Of a DNA stretch of 64,000 nt, positions 35,150 through 44,965 are shown in pieces. The translations under genes and the position numbers were made by a program. The stretch comes from Arthrobacter liuii (GTDB taxonomy: Bacteria; Actinomycetota; Actinomycetes; Actinomycetales; Micrococcaceae). The DNA lies in contig NZ_BMFW01000001.1 of assembly GCF_014639275.1 (NCBI RefSeq), positions 324,468 through 388,467 of the forward strand, read 5' to 3'. The notes under the pieces are model-generated. The model made no database searches. It was not told where the DNA came from and saw only the letters and a program-made list of their open reading frames with translations. Within the stretch, counting starts at the first letter, position 1, and the number at the start of each line of letters is the position of its first letter.

Positions 35150-35932
35150 ATGACCGCTGAAATCGCTGAGCCAGCCTCAAGGGTTGAACTTCCTGCCGGC
35201 GTTGGCGGGGGCGGGGAAATCCCCACGTTCGACGTCCACATGCGGGTCCGCCGGTATAACCCGGAAGTTTCCGGGGAAGCCACCTGGGATGATTTCCACC
35301 TGACCATGTACGGCACGGACCGCGTCCTGGATGCCCTGCACAAGGTGAAGTGGGAGATGGACGGGACCCTGTCCTTCCGCCGTTCCTGCGCCCACGGCGT
35401 GTGCGGTTCCGATGCCATGCGCATCAACGGCCGCAACCGCCTTGCCTGCAAGACGCTGCTGAAGGACCTGGACACGTCCAAGCCCATCACGGTGGAGCCC
35501 ATCAAGGGCCTGCCGGTGGAGAAGGACCTGATCGTGGACATGGAGCCCTTCTTCCAGTCGTACCGCGAGGTCATGCCCTTCCTGATCAACAAGGGCCACG
35601 AGCCCACCCGGGAACGCCTGCAGTCCGCAGAGGACCGTGAGCGGTTCGACGACACCACCAAGTGCATCCTGTGCGCCGCCTGCACGTCCTCGTGTCCCGT
35701 GTTCTGGACCGACGGGCAGTACTTCGGCCCGGCCGCGATCGTCAACGCACACCGCTTCATCTTCGATTCCCGTGATGATGCCGGCGACATGCGCCTGGAA
35801 ATCCTCAACGACAAGGAAGGCGTGTGGCGCTGCCGCACCACCTTCAACTGCACAGAGGCATGCCCCCGCGGCATCCAGGTCACGCAGGCCATCGCCGAGG
35901 TCAAGCAGGCCATCCTGGCCCGCAAGGTCTAG
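35150..35932 (+). CDS. sdhB: Succinate dehydrogenase, iron-sulfur subunit
   Basis: A 260-residue protein carrying three Fe-S clusters. The [2Fe-2S] ligands are in RRSCAHGVCGSDAMRI and LAC, the [4Fe-4S] cysteines in CILCAACTSSCPV, and the [3Fe-4S] region in CTEACPRGI. It joins SdhA to the membrane anchor. Last gene of the operon. Confidence 0.97.
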   Translation: MTAEIAEPASRVELPAGVGGGGEIPTFDVHMRVRRYNPEVSGEATWDDFHLTMYGTDRVLDALHKVKWEMDGTLSFRRSCAHGVCGSDAMRINGRNRLACKTLLKDLDTSKPITVEPIKGLPVEKDLIVDMEPFFQSYREVMPFLINKGHEPTRERLQSAEDRERFDDTTKCILCAACTSSCPVFWTDGQYFGPAAIVNAHRFIFDSRDDAGDMRLEILNDKEGVWRCRTTFNCTEACPRGIQVTQAIAEVKQAILARKV

Positions 35933-36037
35933 GCACGTTCAACAACAGATATAACGGCCGACGGCGTCGCTCACCCCATGTGGTGGCGGCGCCGTCGTCG
36001 TCTCAGCACAAAAGCACGCCCGCAGAAAGGTTCCCCT

Positions 36038-36811
36038 GTGTCCCGCACCGAAAAAGTGTCCTTTGCCGGTTCCACCGGCGAGATGCTGTCCGGCATCATT
36101 GACGTTCCGGAGGGCCCCGTCAAGGGCTGGGGTGTCTTTTCGCATGGTTTCACACTGGGCAAGGACAGCCCCTCCGCATCCCGGATGTGCAAGGCATTGG
36201 CAGACAGCGGCATCGGCATGCTGCGCTTCGACAACCTTGGCCTGGGCGGCTCCGCCGGGGAATGGTCTGCCGGCTCGTTCAGCCACAAGGTGGCGGACAC
36301 GGTGAAGGCTGCGGAGTTCATGCGCAGCGAAGGCAAGGCGATTTCCCTGCTGGTGGGTCATTCGTTCGGCGGGGCGGCGGTCCTCGCGGCCGCGCGGGAG
36401 ATTCCGGAGCTCGAGGCGGTTGCCACCGTGGGTGCGCCCTTCTCCCCCAAGCACGTGGCCCACGTTTTCGATACCGCACTGGACCGCATCCTGAGTGAGG
36501 GCAGCGCTGAGGTGGACCTGGGCGGCAAGCGGGTGGAGATCCGCCGGCACTTCGTGGAGGACCTCGAAAACGCCGACCTGACGGACTGCATCAAGCAGCT
36601 GCATAAACCGTTGATGGTGCTGCACTCCCCCACCGACAACACCGTGGGGATCGAAAATGCCAGCACGATCTTCCAGACGGCACGGCACCCGCGGAACTTC
36701 GTATCCCTGGAGGGGAGCGACCACCTGCTGACAGGCAAGGGGCAGGCCGCCCGCGCGGCGCGGATCATCGCCGCGTGGGCCGACCAGTACCTCGACGCAG
36801 CCACTGCCTGA
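36038..36811 (+). CDS. Alpha/beta-fold hydrolase
   Basis: A 257-residue cytoplasmic hydrolase. The nucleophile elbow GHSFGGAAVLAAA contains Ser, SHGFTLGKDSPSASR provides the oxyanion region, and LEGSDHLLTG holds the expected catalytic His; the Asp is likely in HSPTDNTVGIENA. It resembles the hydrolase half of hydrolase-OsmC fusion proteins, but no OsmC domain follows here. The GTG at 36038 was chosen with AGAAAGG just upstream. Substrate is unknown. Confidence 0.87.
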   Translation: MSRTEKVSFAGSTGEMLSGIIDVPEGPVKGWGVFSHGFTLGKDSPSASRMCKALADSGIGMLRFDNLGLGGSAGEWSAGSFSHKVADTVKAAEFMRSEGKAISLLVGHSFGGAAVLAAAREIPELEAVATVGAPFSPKHVAHVFDTALDRILSEGSAEVDLGGKRVEIRRHFVEDLENADLTDCIKQLHKPLMVLHSPTDNTVGIENASTIFQTARHPRNFVSLEGSDHLLTGKGQAARAARIIAAWADQYLDAATA

Positions 36812-36895
36812 CTTTGGCGGCCCCTGACGGGGAACGGGGACGGCCCGGGAAGGCCTGGCACCTGCGCCCTGGCGGCGACTGCACGCATCCCGCCG

Positions 36896-37957
36896 TCAGG
36901 TCTGGGGCGTTGCCCGACGTGCACCGAGGATGGGCTGGCGCGGAGCCCCTCCTGACCCCAAATCTGCCTCGCGAACTGCGGCCCACCCTGCCGAGACAAG
37001 GTAGACCTGGCTGACCAGGTTGAACCAGATGAGCAGGCCGATGATGATGGCGAAGGGCGCAAGGATGGGGTTGCGGCCGGCGCCGGCGAGCAGTTCAGTG
37101 CTGAAGATCTGCAGGACAGTGGTGCCCACGGCCGCCAGGATGGTGCCTTCCAGCAGCGCCCGGCGGGACAGCTTCAGCCCTGCGGCGAGCCTGTACATGA
37201 TCAATGCCGTGACCCACCCCAGGACCAGCGGAACAACGATTTTGACCGACGTGGCCAGCGGGCCTGCCACTGCATCGCTGAGATGCAGGGCGTCGGATAC
37301 CCACCCCGCCGCCGTGCCGAACACCAGCGAAGCGCCGGCACTGATCACCAAGGCCACGCCCAGCAGCAGGAGGATCCCCGCGTCGCGCAGCTTCATCAGG
37401 ATGGGGTTGACCACGAGCGGAGGCAGCTGCAGCACACCACGGAGCCCGTCCCGGAGTCCGTTGATCCAGCCGAGGGACGTGATGACCGTGACTACGGCGC
37501 TGATTACCGCGGTCCAGCCAAGGCCGCTGGGATCCAGCAGGTCCTTGGGGTCCACCAGCCCCGGGCCTCCGTCGATCTTCAGTAGACCCGGAGCACTCGT
37601 GGCCACGCTGCTGACGATGGTGTCAAGAAGCGCCGGCTGGCCGCGGAGGACCAAGCCGGCGATGGAAAAGCCGGTGGCCAGCAGGCCGGTGATGGAGAAG
37701 AACATGTTGAACCCGATGCCGGCGCTCATCAGGGGCCCGTAGTGGAGCGCGTAGTGCCGGAATGCACGCATGGGCCGCAGGACGTTCAGGCGGGCGGTAA
37801 GCCACTGCACCAAGGCCATCAGGGCGCTGAACTTCCCCGCGGACTTCCGCGCCCGGTTCCATTCCATCCGTTTCTGGATGACCTCCAGCTTCAGCCGGGC
37901 GTGCTCGGTAGGCAGCGGCTGCTGGCTATCCTGCTTCGGTTGGGGCGTCCGCGGCAA
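36896..37957 (-). CDS. YihY/BrkB family membrane protein
   Basis: About 353 residues with six hydrophobic helices and the family pattern RAFRHYALHYGPLMSAGIGFNMFFS near residue 60, typical of YihY/BrkB (formerly called RNase BN in error). The role is not established for bacterial members. The proposed start, TTG at 37957, overlaps the end of the RNA ligase gene by 32 bases; a downstream ATG at 37867 is possible but would remove a helical segment conserved in the family. Convergent with the hydrolase gene. Confidence 0.82.
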   Translation of the reverse strand: MPRTPQPKQDSQQPLPTEHARLKLEVIQKRMEWNRARKSAGKFSALMALVQWLTARLNVLRPMRAFRHYALHYGPLMSAGIGFNMFFSITGLLATGFSIAGLVLRGQPALLDTIVSSVATSAPGLLKIDGGPGLVDPKDLLDPSGLGWTAVISAVVTVITSLGWINGLRDGLRGVLQLPPLVVNPILMKLRDAGILLLLGVALVISAGASLVFGTAAGWVSDALHLSDAVAGPLATSVKIVVPLVLGWVTALIMYRLAAGLKLSRRALLEGTILAAVGTTVLQIFSTELLAGAGRNPILAPFAIIIGLLIWFNLVSQVYLVSAGWAAVREADLGSGGAPRQPILGARRATPQT

Positions 37958-38630
37958 CGTCCGTGAACCAGGTGCCGGCGTGGTTGTCAGTTTCGGTCCC
38001 AAAGTCCAGCTCTTCCCGTAGCTGCCAGATGCCGTCCGCATCGTGCTCATAGAGTCCCATGCTAACCACGGGGAAGGTGGCCCTGTAGTTCTTGAGGACC
38101 GTTTCGGCATCATCCAGGCTTTCCGGGGCGACGTCGTGGGCGATGGTGACATGGGGATGGTAGCCAAAGGGCAGTTCGCGGTGGAGGGGTCCCTGCTGGA
38201 GCTTGCGGTGCAGGTCCACGCACTCGTCGAATCCGTCGTCGACGTTGATGAAGACCACGGGTGAAACGGGCCGGAAGGTCCCGGTCCCGGCGATGGTGAC
38301 CTTGAAGGGACTCTGGCGCCGCGCTACCTCGCGGACGTGGCGTCGGGCGGCTTCCCAATCCTGGGTGGGGGTGGTGGTGACAAGCGTGATGTGCGCCGGC
38401 ACCACGTTGGCCAGGGGGTCGCCAAACGACGCCCGCCAGCGCTGGAGTTCTTCTGCTATTTCGGCTGGAAAGCCCAGGATGACGCCCACGCTGATCTCTT
38501 CGCTGCGGGCCACGTCATGATCTGCAGCGGCATTCTGGCCGGAGTGGTCTCCGAAGCGGTCTGCCAGGGTCCGCTCCACCTGGTCGGCGGAGCAGGCACC
38601 TCCCCTGGCGGTGACGTTTCTCGAGGACAT
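37926..38630 (-). CDS. 2'-5' RNA ligase / cyclic phosphodiesterase family protein
   Basis: A 234-residue protein of the 2H phosphoesterase fold. The two catalytic H-x-T/S-x motifs are visible as PAHITLVTTTP near residue 80 and YHPHVTIAHDV near residue 165. Family members open 2',3'-cyclic phosphates or join 2'-5' ends of RNA; the in vivo role is unknown. The ATG at 38630 lies four bases after the trpS stop and the gene overlaps the BrkB-like gene, so the three are a likely transcription unit. Confidence 0.87.
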   Translation of the reverse strand: MSSRNVTARGGACSADQVERTLADRFGDHSGQNAAADHDVARSEEISVGVILGFPAEIAEELQRWRASFGDPLANVVPAHITLVTTTPTQDWEAARRHVREVARRQSPFKVTIAGTGTFRPVSPVVFINVDDGFDECVDLHRKLQQGPLHRELPFGYHPHVTIAHDVAPESLDDAETVLKNYRATFPVVSMGLYEHDADGIWQLREELDFGTETDNHAGTWFTDVAADAPTEAG

Positions 38631-38634
38631 GGCG

Positions 38635-39678
38635 CTAGCGGACTCCTGCGAGGCTGAGCGACGGCAGGAAGCCCATGCGCTGGTACACCTGTCCGAGCGT
38701 GACCGAGGCGATCTCCCGGGCCCGTTCCGCGCCCAGCGCCAGCAGCCGGTCAAGCTCGGCTGGATCGGCCATCAGCTCGTTGGTCCGGTTACGGAGCGGG
38801 GTGATGAAGTCCACCACCACCTCTGCGAGGTCCACCTTGAGGTGGCCGTACATCTTTCCCTGGTACTCGGCTTCGAGTTCGGCCACAGACTTGCCGGTGA
38901 GCGAAGAGTAGATGGTCAGCAGGTTGGACACGCCGGGCTTTTCCTCGGCGTCGAAGCGGATGTCCGTGCCGGCGTCGGTCACGGCGGACTTGATGCGCTT
39001 GGCCGCGATCTTGGGGTCCTCCAGCAACTGGATGGCACCGTTGGGCGACTCCCCCGTCTTGGACATCTTGGCGCTGGGGTTCTGGAGGTCGTAGATCTTG
39101 GCGCTTTCCTTGAGGATCGTGGCCTCGGGGACGGTGAACGTGTGTCCGAACCGGGTGTTAAAACGCTGTGCCAGGTTGCGGGTCAGTTCAAGATGCTGGC
39201 GCTGGTCCTCGCCCACGGGCACCAGGTCGCTTTGGTACAGGAGGATGTCCGCGGCCATCAGGGTGGGGTAGGCAAAAAGGCCCAGGGTGGCGGAGTCTGC
39301 GCCGGATTTCTGGGTTTTGTCCTTGAACTGCGTCATCCGGGAAGCCTCGCCGAAGCCGGTGATGCAGTTCAGCGCCCAGGCAAGCTGTGCATGCTCCGGT
39401 ACATGCGACTGGACGAAGAAGATACTTTTGTCCGGGTCGATGCCGGCTGCAATGTACTGGGCCGCCACGATGCGGGTGCGCTTTGCCAGCTCAGCAGGGT
39501 CAAAGTCGACGGTGATGGCGTGCAGGTCCGGGATGAAGAAGACGGCGTCGTATTCGGCCTGCATGTCCACCCAGTTACGCACGGCTCCGATGTAGTTGCC
39601 CAGGTGCAGGGAATCAGCGGTGGGCTTGGCACCGGAAAGGATGCGCTTTTTGCTGGCCGGGGAAGTCTGGCTTGTCAT
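38635..39678 (-). CDS. trpS: Tryptophanyl-tRNA synthetase
   Basis: Charges tRNA-Trp. The 347-residue class I synthetase has the HIGH-type motif in [15 protein letters not shown] and the KMSKS-type motif in [13 protein letters not shown]. The middle segment [22 protein letters not shown] is diagnostic of TrpRS. The start ATG 39678 gives [21 protein letters not shown] is upstream. It is single-domain, without the extra domain seen in some stress-induced paralogues. Confidence 0.95.
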   Translation of the reverse strand: MTSQTSPASKKRILSGAKPTADSLHLGNYIGAVRNWVDMQAEYDAVFFIPDLHAITVDFDPAELAKRTRIVAAQYIAAGIDPDKSIFFVQSHVPEHAQLAWALNCITGFGEASRMTQFKDKTQKSGADSATLGLFAYPTLMAADILLYQSDLVPVGEDQRQHLELTRNLAQRFNTRFGHTFTVPEATILKESAKIYDLQNPSAKMSKTGESPNGAIQLLEDPKIAAKRIKSAVTDAGTDIRFDAEEKPGVSNLLTIYSSLTGKSVAELEAEYQGKMYGHLKVDLAEVVVDFITPLRNRTNELMADPAELDRLLALGAERAREIASVTLGQVYQRMGFLPSLSLAGVR

Positions 39679-39698
39679 TGAAAAGAAACCTTCGGGGC

Positions 39699-40541
39699 TT
39701 AGAGCTGGTAGTCCACTACGAGCGGTGCATGGTCTGAGAAACGGGTGTCCCATGTGGGGGCACGGTCCACCACTGCCGAAATGGCGGACGCCGCCAGATC
39801 GGGGGTGGCCAGGTGGTAGTCGATGCGCCAGCCAGTGTCGTTGTCGAATGCCTTGCCGCGCCAGGACCACCACGTGTACGGACCGTCCATGTCGCCGGCC
39901 AGGTTACGGTGGACGTCGTGCCAGCCGATCTCCTCGCCGAAGAACCGGTCGAAGTACGCACGTTCCTCCGGCAAATGGCCGGCCTTCTTGATGTTGCCCT
40001 TCGAGTTCCTGATGTCCCGGGGAGTGTGGGCCACGTTGAGGTCACCCACCACCAGGGCATGGTCGCTGTGCTTTGTCAGCTCCGGAAGGCGGGTGCTCAT
40101 GACGTCCAAAAAGCGGAACTTGTCATCCTGTTTTGGGGTCCCTACCTCACCGGAGTGCACATAAGCGCTGGCAACGGTGAGCTGGACGGGATTCCCTGCA
40201 GCGTCTGGGACGCGGAAGTCAGCTTCCACCCATCGTCCTGCGGTGGTGAAGTACTCATCACCGATGCAGTTCCTGGTTGCCAGCGGTTCCTGGCGGGAGG
40301 CAATGGCGACGCCGGCACGGCCTTTTGCTTCCGCCTCGGCATGCAGGATGTGCCAGTCCTCACCCAGCAGCTGCCGGACGGTGGCGTCAGGAGCGCGGAC
40401 TTCCTGCAGGCAGAGGATGTCCACTTCGCGCGGCTCCAGCCAGGCCGCCATTCCGTTTTTGTAGGCAGCCCGGAGGCCGTTTACGTTAACGGATGCGATG
40501 CGAAGGTGGTCCTTCTTCAATGCCGAGCTCACCCGCTCCAC
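39699..40541 (-). CDS. xthA: Exodeoxyribonuclease III (AP endonuclease)
   Basis: A 280-residue DNA repair enzyme cleaving at abasic sites and removing 3' blocks. Exo III-family blocks: [29 protein letters not shown] with the metal-binding Glu, [14 protein letters not shown] and the C-terminal [14 protein letters not shown] with the Asp-His pair. The start is GTG 40541; in-frame GTG and TTG codons a few residues downstream are alternatives. It is 20 bases upstream of trpS on the same strand. Confidence 0.93.
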   Translation of the reverse strand: MERVSSALKKDHLRIASVNVNGLRAAYKNGMAAWLEPREVDILCLQEVRAPDATVRQLLGEDWHILHAEAEAKGRAGVAIASRQEPLATRNCIGDEYFTTAGRWVEADFRVPDAAGNPVQLTVASAYVHSGEVGTPKQDDKFRFLDVMSTRLPELTKHSDHALVVGDLNVAHTPRDIRNSKGNIKKAGHLPEERAYFDRFFGEEIGWHDVHRNLAGDMDGPYTWWSWRGKAFDNDTGWRIDYHLATPDLAASAISAVVDRAPTWDTRFSDHAPLVVDYQL

Positions 40542-40542
40542 T

Positions 40543-41106
40543 CTAGTCGATGATGGTCCCGGTCACCGGCTCTCCACTGCCGCCGGAGGACTTGATCATG
40601 TCCCGGGCATTGGCCGCTGTGATGGCGATCGTTTCCAGGGCCCTGTTGATGGTGTCGTGGTCGGCGTCGGCACCCTTGCCGCGCTCGTCCTCCACCACCC
40701 GCACCTGCACCTGCACGATCTTGAAGGAGTGGTCCAGCTTGAGGTCGCGGACTTCGTCAACCTCGCTGCGTTCGTAGATGACCCGGGTGCCGCCGTGATC
40801 GGCAGCTGCGGGCGACGGCGCAAGGCCCGCTGCCGTGTTGAAGGCGTTTTGGGCTTCCGTCAGCTTTGCCCCGGCCTTTTTGGCCGCCCTCTGGATGCTG
40901 AACACCACGAATGAGGCAAGCGCCAGCCAGAAGAAGGCGATGATGGCAACCACCCAGCCCACGACGTCGTTCTGGTTGGCAGCGAAGATCACTGCTACAA
41001 CGAAAGCGGTGACGAGGACCATCAGGCCCGGCCCGCTGATGCGGATCATGGAGAATCCGCCCCTGGCGGATTTGGAGGATGACGAGGAGCTGCCCAAAGT
41101 TCGCAT
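40543..41106 (-). CDS. Small membrane protein of unknown function
   Basis: A 187-residue protein. A Ser-rich N terminus is followed by two adjacent membrane helices (residues about 27-72: LMVLVTAFVVAVIFAA and VVGWVVAIIAFFWLALASFVVFS), then a basic stretch AAKKAGAKLTEAQNAF and a C-terminal soluble domain (DHGGTRVIYERSEVDEVRDLKLDHSFKIVQVQVRVVEDE, described only). The charged domain probably faces the cytoplasm. I do not recognise a family. The stop lies one base before the xthA start. Confidence 0.75.
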   Translation of the reverse strand: MRTLGSSSSSSKSARGGFSMIRISGPGLMVLVTAFVVAVIFAANQNDVVGWVVAIIAFFWLALASFVVFSIQRAAKKAGAKLTEAQNAFNTAAGLAPSPAAADHGGTRVIYERSEVDEVRDLKLDHSFKIVQVQVRVVEDERGKGADADHDTINRALETIAITAANARDMIKSSGGSGEPVTGTIID

Positions 41107-41177
41107 GCAGCTATTGTCTCAAAGGGCGGACTGTGCTCCGGTGCCTTCCACCCCGGGCGAACACACCCGCTCCCCAG

Positions 41178-41243
41178 CCCAACTAGGTAGCGCCAACTGT
41201 CGTTTTGCGGGCCCATAACGGCAGTTGGCGCTACCTAGTTGGG
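41178..41243. repeat. Long hairpin repeat, copy 1 (perfect 22-bp arms)
   Basis: Arms 41178-41199 and 41222-41243 are perfectly complementary over 22 bases; the 22-base centre adds a further CGTT/AACG pairing. The outer part CAACTAGGTAGC and the inner TGTCGTTTTG are shared with a second copy near 47.4 kb. It lies directly downstream of the stop of the minus-strand ABC-2 permease gene (5 bases away). Confidence 0.9.
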
Positions 41244-41248
41244 TGGGG

Positions 41249-42100
41249 CTACTTCAGGAACAGGCTCCGGAGCCGCAGGGTGGTCAACAGCATGCCGACG
41301 GCGGTCATCACCAGGTAGTAGCCGATGTGCAGCGGCGTGGCCGCCGTGAAGCTGCCCACGCTGATCTCGCGCAGCAGTTCCACCCCGTGCCACAGCGGCA
41401 TGGCCTGGATGAACCATTGGATGGGCTCCGGGTAGACGCTGAGCGGGTAGAAGGTTGCGCTGAACAGGAACATGGGCAGCAGGATGAAATTGATCCAGTC
41501 CATCTGCTGGAAGGTCTTGAGGAAACTGGTGATGCCCATGCCCATGCTGGCGAACCCGAAGGCGATGAGCACCGAGGCCGGGATCATCAGCAGCGCCCAG
41601 GGGGTGGTGATCAGCCCCATGATTGCCATGACCGCGGTGAAACCGGTGGCGTAGAGCATTCCCCGAAGCAGTGCCAGGAAGATCTCCCCCAGCGCCACGT
41701 CCAGCGGACCCAGCGATGTATAAAGCATGCCCTGGTAGAGCTTGGCAAAGTTCATCTTGAAGAACACGTTCCAGGTGGAGTCGTACACAGCGCCGTTCAT
41801 GGCCGAAACGGCAAGCAGCGCCGGGGCGATGTAAGCCGCGTAGCTGATATGGGTTCCGTCCGGTCCCCTGACGTCGCCCACGATCGCTCCCAGGCCCACC
41901 CCCATGGAAATGAGGAACAGGACCGGCTCGAAGAACCCGGACACCATCACCAGCCAGTTGGTGCTCCGCGTGGCCATCAGCCCCCGTGCAATGACGGCCC
42001 TGGCATTGCGTGAATACAGCGGCCCGAACGTGCGGTGGCGCGCCTGCTCCGTCGCACTCGGGGAGGCTCCGCGGCCACCGGCTCCAGTGGCGGCGCTCAT
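41249..42100 (-). CDS. ABC-2 type transporter permease (NodJ/DrrB-like), subunit B
   Basis: A 283-residue membrane protein with six helices. The ABC-2 signature region is visible as LIMIPASVLIAFGFASMGMGITSFLKTFQQMDW, followed by LPMFLFSATFYPLSVYPEPIQWFIQAMPLWHGVELLR (features of NodJ-type permeases, given as segments). The start was fixed at ATG 42100, overlapping the preceding permease gene as ATGA. With its partner and ATPase it forms an exporter for a lipid, polysaccharide or drug; substrate unknown. A long hairpin repeat follows immediately. Confidence 0.88.
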   Translation of the reverse strand: MSAATGAGGRGASPSATEQARHRTFGPLYSRNARAVIARGLMATRSTNWLVMVSGFFEPVLFLISMGVGLGAIVGDVRGPDGTHISYAAYIAPALLAVSAMNGAVYDSTWNVFFKMNFAKLYQGMLYTSLGPLDVALGEIFLALLRGMLYATGFTAVMAIMGLITTPWALLMIPASVLIAFGFASMGMGITSFLKTFQQMDWINFILLPMFLFSATFYPLSVYPEPIQWFIQAMPLWHGVELLREISVGSFTAATPLHIGYYLVMTAVGMLLTTLRLRSLFLK

Positions 42101-42963
42101 TGGCCCATCCTTCGGGCGAAGCGGCGCCGCGTCAGGATCCAGCCCAGGACTGCCAGCGCCACCAGGACCGCAGCGTGGAGCACCATCAGGAGCGGCGGCT
42201 CCCGGTACCCGAAGCTGAGCGTCCGTCCCAGTTCCGTGCCGTGCCAGATGGGCGAAATCCAGCCAATCCAGCGGACCGCCAGTGGCAGGTTGTCCAGCGG
42301 GAAGAACGTCCCGGAGAACAGGAACAGCGGCATCACGATGAACCGCATGACCAGCGCGAACTGGCCCTTGTCCTCCGTGATGGAGGCCGAGTACGCCATC
42401 AGGGGCAGGCCGAACGCCAGCCCTGTCAGGGTGGCCACCAGGATGCCGGCCCAGCCCCAGCCCGACGGCGAGGCGCCGAACAGTGCCACGGCTGCGAAGT
42501 AGATGGCCGACTGAAGGACCAGCCGCAGCGTCACGGCCATGATCTGCCCGGCAGCGATCTGCTGCGGGGTGAGCGGCGAGGCGTGCGGGCCGTAGTAGAT
42601 CCGGCGCCACTTGAATCCGTCCATGATGGGAAACGTGAACTCGTTGGCTGCCGTCATCACTGCGGCGGACACCAGCAGCGCTGGGGCAATGAAGGCGAGG
42701 TAGGAAACGCCGCCAAAGGCCGCGTTGCCGGTGTCCACCAGGGTGGCAAGGCCCACCCCCATGGCGAACAGGTACGCAACCGGCTGGCCCACGCTGTACA
42801 TCACGATGGACCAGGAGTACCCCTTCATCACGCGGAGCACCTGCTCCGCGTAGTAAAAAGCACCCCAGCGCCGCGCCTTGGCCGCCGAGACCTCGGGCGC
42901 GTGCACCCGCAGATCCTGGCCCGGAGCAGCCCCGGGTCCGGTCAAGCCCCCAGGGTCAGTCAA
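42097..42963 (-). CDS. ABC-2 type transporter permease (NodJ/DrrB-like), subunit A
   Basis: A 288-residue paralogue of the downstream permease, sharing ASITEDKGQFALVMRFIVMPLFLFSGTFFPLDNLP and WISPIWHGTELGR (segments). Six membrane helices. It overlaps both neighbours by a few bases. Two different permease subunits with one ATPase suggest a heteromeric exporter. Confidence 0.88.
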   Translation of the reverse strand: MTDPGGLTGPGAAPGQDLRVHAPEVSAAKARRWGAFYYAEQVLRVMKGYSWSIVMYSVGQPVAYLFAMGVGLATLVDTGNAAFGGVSYLAFIAPALLVSAAVMTAANEFTFPIMDGFKWRRIYYGPHASPLTPQQIAAGQIMAVTLRLVLQSAIYFAAVALFGASPSGWGWAGILVATLTGLAFGLPLMAYSASITEDKGQFALVMRFIVMPLFLFSGTFFPLDNLPLAVRWIGWISPIWHGTELGRTLSFGYREPPLLMVLHAAVLVALAVLGWILTRRRFARRMGQ

Positions 42964-43930
42964 CGAGGCTCCGCCCGGTGAGCCGCAGGAACACGTCCTC
43001 CAGCGACGACCTGCGGACCAGCGATGTCAGCGGCCTCAGGCCGCGGGCCGATACCTGCTCAAGGGCCCACTCGCCGTCGTGCGCGTACATCAGCACCCGG
43101 TCCGGCAGCACCTCCAGGCGTTCGCCGATGCCGTCCAGCTGCGACCCGATCGTGGCGTTGCGCTCGGACCCGAACCGCAGTTCCACCACCTCGCGGGTTG
43201 AGTGCTCGCGGATCAGCTGGGCGGGCGAGCCCTCAGCCATGATCCGACCCTTGTCCACCACGATCAGTCGGTCGCAAAGCTGCTCCGCCTCGTCCATGTA
43301 GTGGGTGGTGAGGATCAGCGTGACGCCCTGTTCCTTGAGCCGGAACAGGCGGTCCCACAAGATGTGGCGTGCCTGCGGGTCCAGCCCGGTGGTCGGTTCG
43401 TCCAGCAGCAGGATTCGGGGCTCGTTGATCAGGGACCGGGCGATGGTGAGGCGCCGTTTCATACCGCCGGAGAGTGCGTCCACCTTGGATTTTGCCTTGT
43501 CCGTCAGCTGCGCGAATTCGAGCAGCTCGTCCGCCTTGGGCTTCAGGTAGCTCATGGGCAGGCCGAAGTAGCGGCCGTAGACCAGCAGGTTGTCCCGGAC
43601 CCTCAGTTCCTCGTCCAGGTTGTCCTGCTGCGGCACCACGCCCAGGTGCGCGCGCACCTCCGGGCCGTGCGTGTCCGGGTCCAGGCCCATGATGCTCAGC
43701 CGGCCGGACGTGCGCCGGGTGACGCCGCCGATCATCTTCATCGTGGTGGACTTGCCCGCACCGTTGGGTCCCAGCAGGCCAAAGGACTCCCCCGCGGGCA
43801 CGGCGAACGAGATGCTGTCCACGGCGGTCACGTCGCCATAGGTCTTGGTCAGGTTTTCGGCGGAGATGACAGTGCCGTGCGGCGAACCCCCGGTCAGGGT
43901 ACCGGACGGCGTCAGGGCGTGGTTGTGCAC
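42956..43930 (-). CDS. ABC transporter ATPase (NodI/DrrA-like)
   Basis: A 324-residue ATPase powering the ABC-2 exporter. Walker A GPNGAGKST, signature LSGGMKRRLTIARSLI and Walker B ILLLDEPTTGLDPQARH are intact. VGRVTRRTSG-like and VVPQQDNLDEELRVRDNL segments match the NodI subgroup, and the C-terminal domain with a GERLEVLPDRVLMYAHDGE stretch is typical of DrrA/NodI. First gene of the three-gene operon, transcribed away from folD's end. Confidence 0.9.
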   Translation of the reverse strand: MHNHALTPSGTLTGGSPHGTVISAENLTKTYGDVTAVDSISFAVPAGESFGLLGPNGAGKSTTMKMIGGVTRRTSGRLSIMGLDPDTHGPEVRAHLGVVPQQDNLDEELRVRDNLLVYGRYFGLPMSYLKPKADELLEFAQLTDKAKSKVDALSGGMKRRLTIARSLINEPRILLLDEPTTGLDPQARHILWDRLFRLKEQGVTLILTTHYMDEAEQLCDRLIVVDKGRIMAEGSPAQLIREHSTREVVELRFGSERNATIGSQLDGIGERLEVLPDRVLMYAHDGEWALEQVSARGLRPLTSLVRRSSLEDVFLRLTGRSLVD

Positions 43931-43994
43931 CTGTGCAGACTAGTGGAGGCGGAGCACATGTGGAAGGGCACTTGCAGTTCCCTTGTTAGCGGCC

Positions 43995-44040
43995 GACGGC
44001 GGCACGGCGCCTTTCGCGTGGAAGGTGCCGTGCCGCCGTC
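43995..44040 (-). terminator. Terminator downstream of folD
   Basis: Arms 43995-44013 and 44022-44040 form a 19-bp stem with one G-T pair, 20 bases after the folD stop. There is little U tract on the minus strand. It separates glyA-folD from the exporter operon. Confidence 0.65.
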
Positions 44041-44059
44041 GTGCGCCCTAACGCCGGGG

Positions 44060-44962
44060 CTACTGCGCGAGGCCCGCTGTGCGTTCGGCGGCCTCGACCA
44101 CATTGGTCATCAGCAGCGCCACGGTCATGGGCCCCACACCTCCGGGGTTTGGCGAGATCCAGCCGGCCACCTCGGCGGCGGCGGGATCGATGTCGCCGTA
44201 GACGCGGCTCTTGCCCGTCTCCGGATCAGTTTCGCGCGTGACGCCGACGTCCAGCAGGGCAGCGCCGGGCTTCACGTCCGCGGCCTTGACGATGTGCTTC
44301 ACACCCGCGGCGCCCACGATGACGTCCGCCTGCCGCAGCAGCTCCGACAGGTTTTTGGTGCCGGTGTGGGTCAGGGTCACGGTGGCGTTGACATCGCGCC
44401 GCGTGAGCAGCAGGCCGATCGAGCGGCCGATCGTGACGCCGCGGCCCACCACCACGACGTGCTTGCCGGCGAGGCTGTACCCGTTGCGTTCCAGCAGCTC
44501 GATGACACCGCGGGGCGTGCACGGCAGGGGCGTGGTGATCTTGTTGTTGACGTTGAGCACCAGCCGGCCGAGGTTGGTGGGGTGCAGGCCATCGGCGTCC
44601 TTGGCGGGGTCGATGCGCTCCAGGATGGCGTCCGTGTCCAGGTGCTTGGGCAGCGGCAACTGCACAATGTAGCCGTGGCAGGCGGGGTCCGCATTGAGTT
44701 CGTCAATGAGGGCCTCCACCTGCTCCTGGGTGGCGTCAGCCGGAAGCTCGCGCTGGATGGAGTTCATCCCGATCTGCACGGACTGCTTGTGCTTCATGGA
44801 GACATACAGCTGCGAGGCAGGGTCCGCGCCCACCAGCACAGTGGCAATGCCGGGAGTGACGCCTGCGGCCTTGAGTGTGGCCACGCGTTCGGTCAGCTCG
44901 GCCTTGATGGCAGCGGCGGTGGCCTTGCCGTCAAGGATCTGCGCGGTTGTGGTTTCAGTCAT
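44060..44962 (-). CDS. folD: Methylenetetrahydrofolate dehydrogenase / methenyl-THF cyclohydrolase
   Basis: Bifunctional one-carbon enzyme of 300 residues converting 5,10-methylene-THF to 10-formyl-THF with NADP. Visible: the catalytic Lys in [52 protein letters not shown], and the nucleotide fold [17 protein letters not shown], followed by [17 protein letters not shown]. It lies three bases after glyA and so is part of the ZTP-riboswitch-controlled unit. Confidence 0.96.
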   Translation of the reverse strand: MTETTTAQILDGKATAAAIKAELTERVATLKAAGVTPGIATVLVGADPASQLYVSMKHKQSVQIGMNSIQRELPADATQEQVEALIDELNADPACHGYIVQLPLPKHLDTDAILERIDPAKDADGLHPTNLGRLVLNVNNKITTPLPCTPRGVIELLERNGYSLAGKHVVVVGRGVTIGRSIGLLLTRRDVNATVTLTHTGTKNLSELLRQADVIVGAAGVKHIVKAADVKPGAALLDVGVTRETDPETGKSRVYGDIDPAAAEVAGWISPNPGGVGPMTVALLMTNVVEAAERTAGLAQ

Positions 44963-44965
44963 TGG

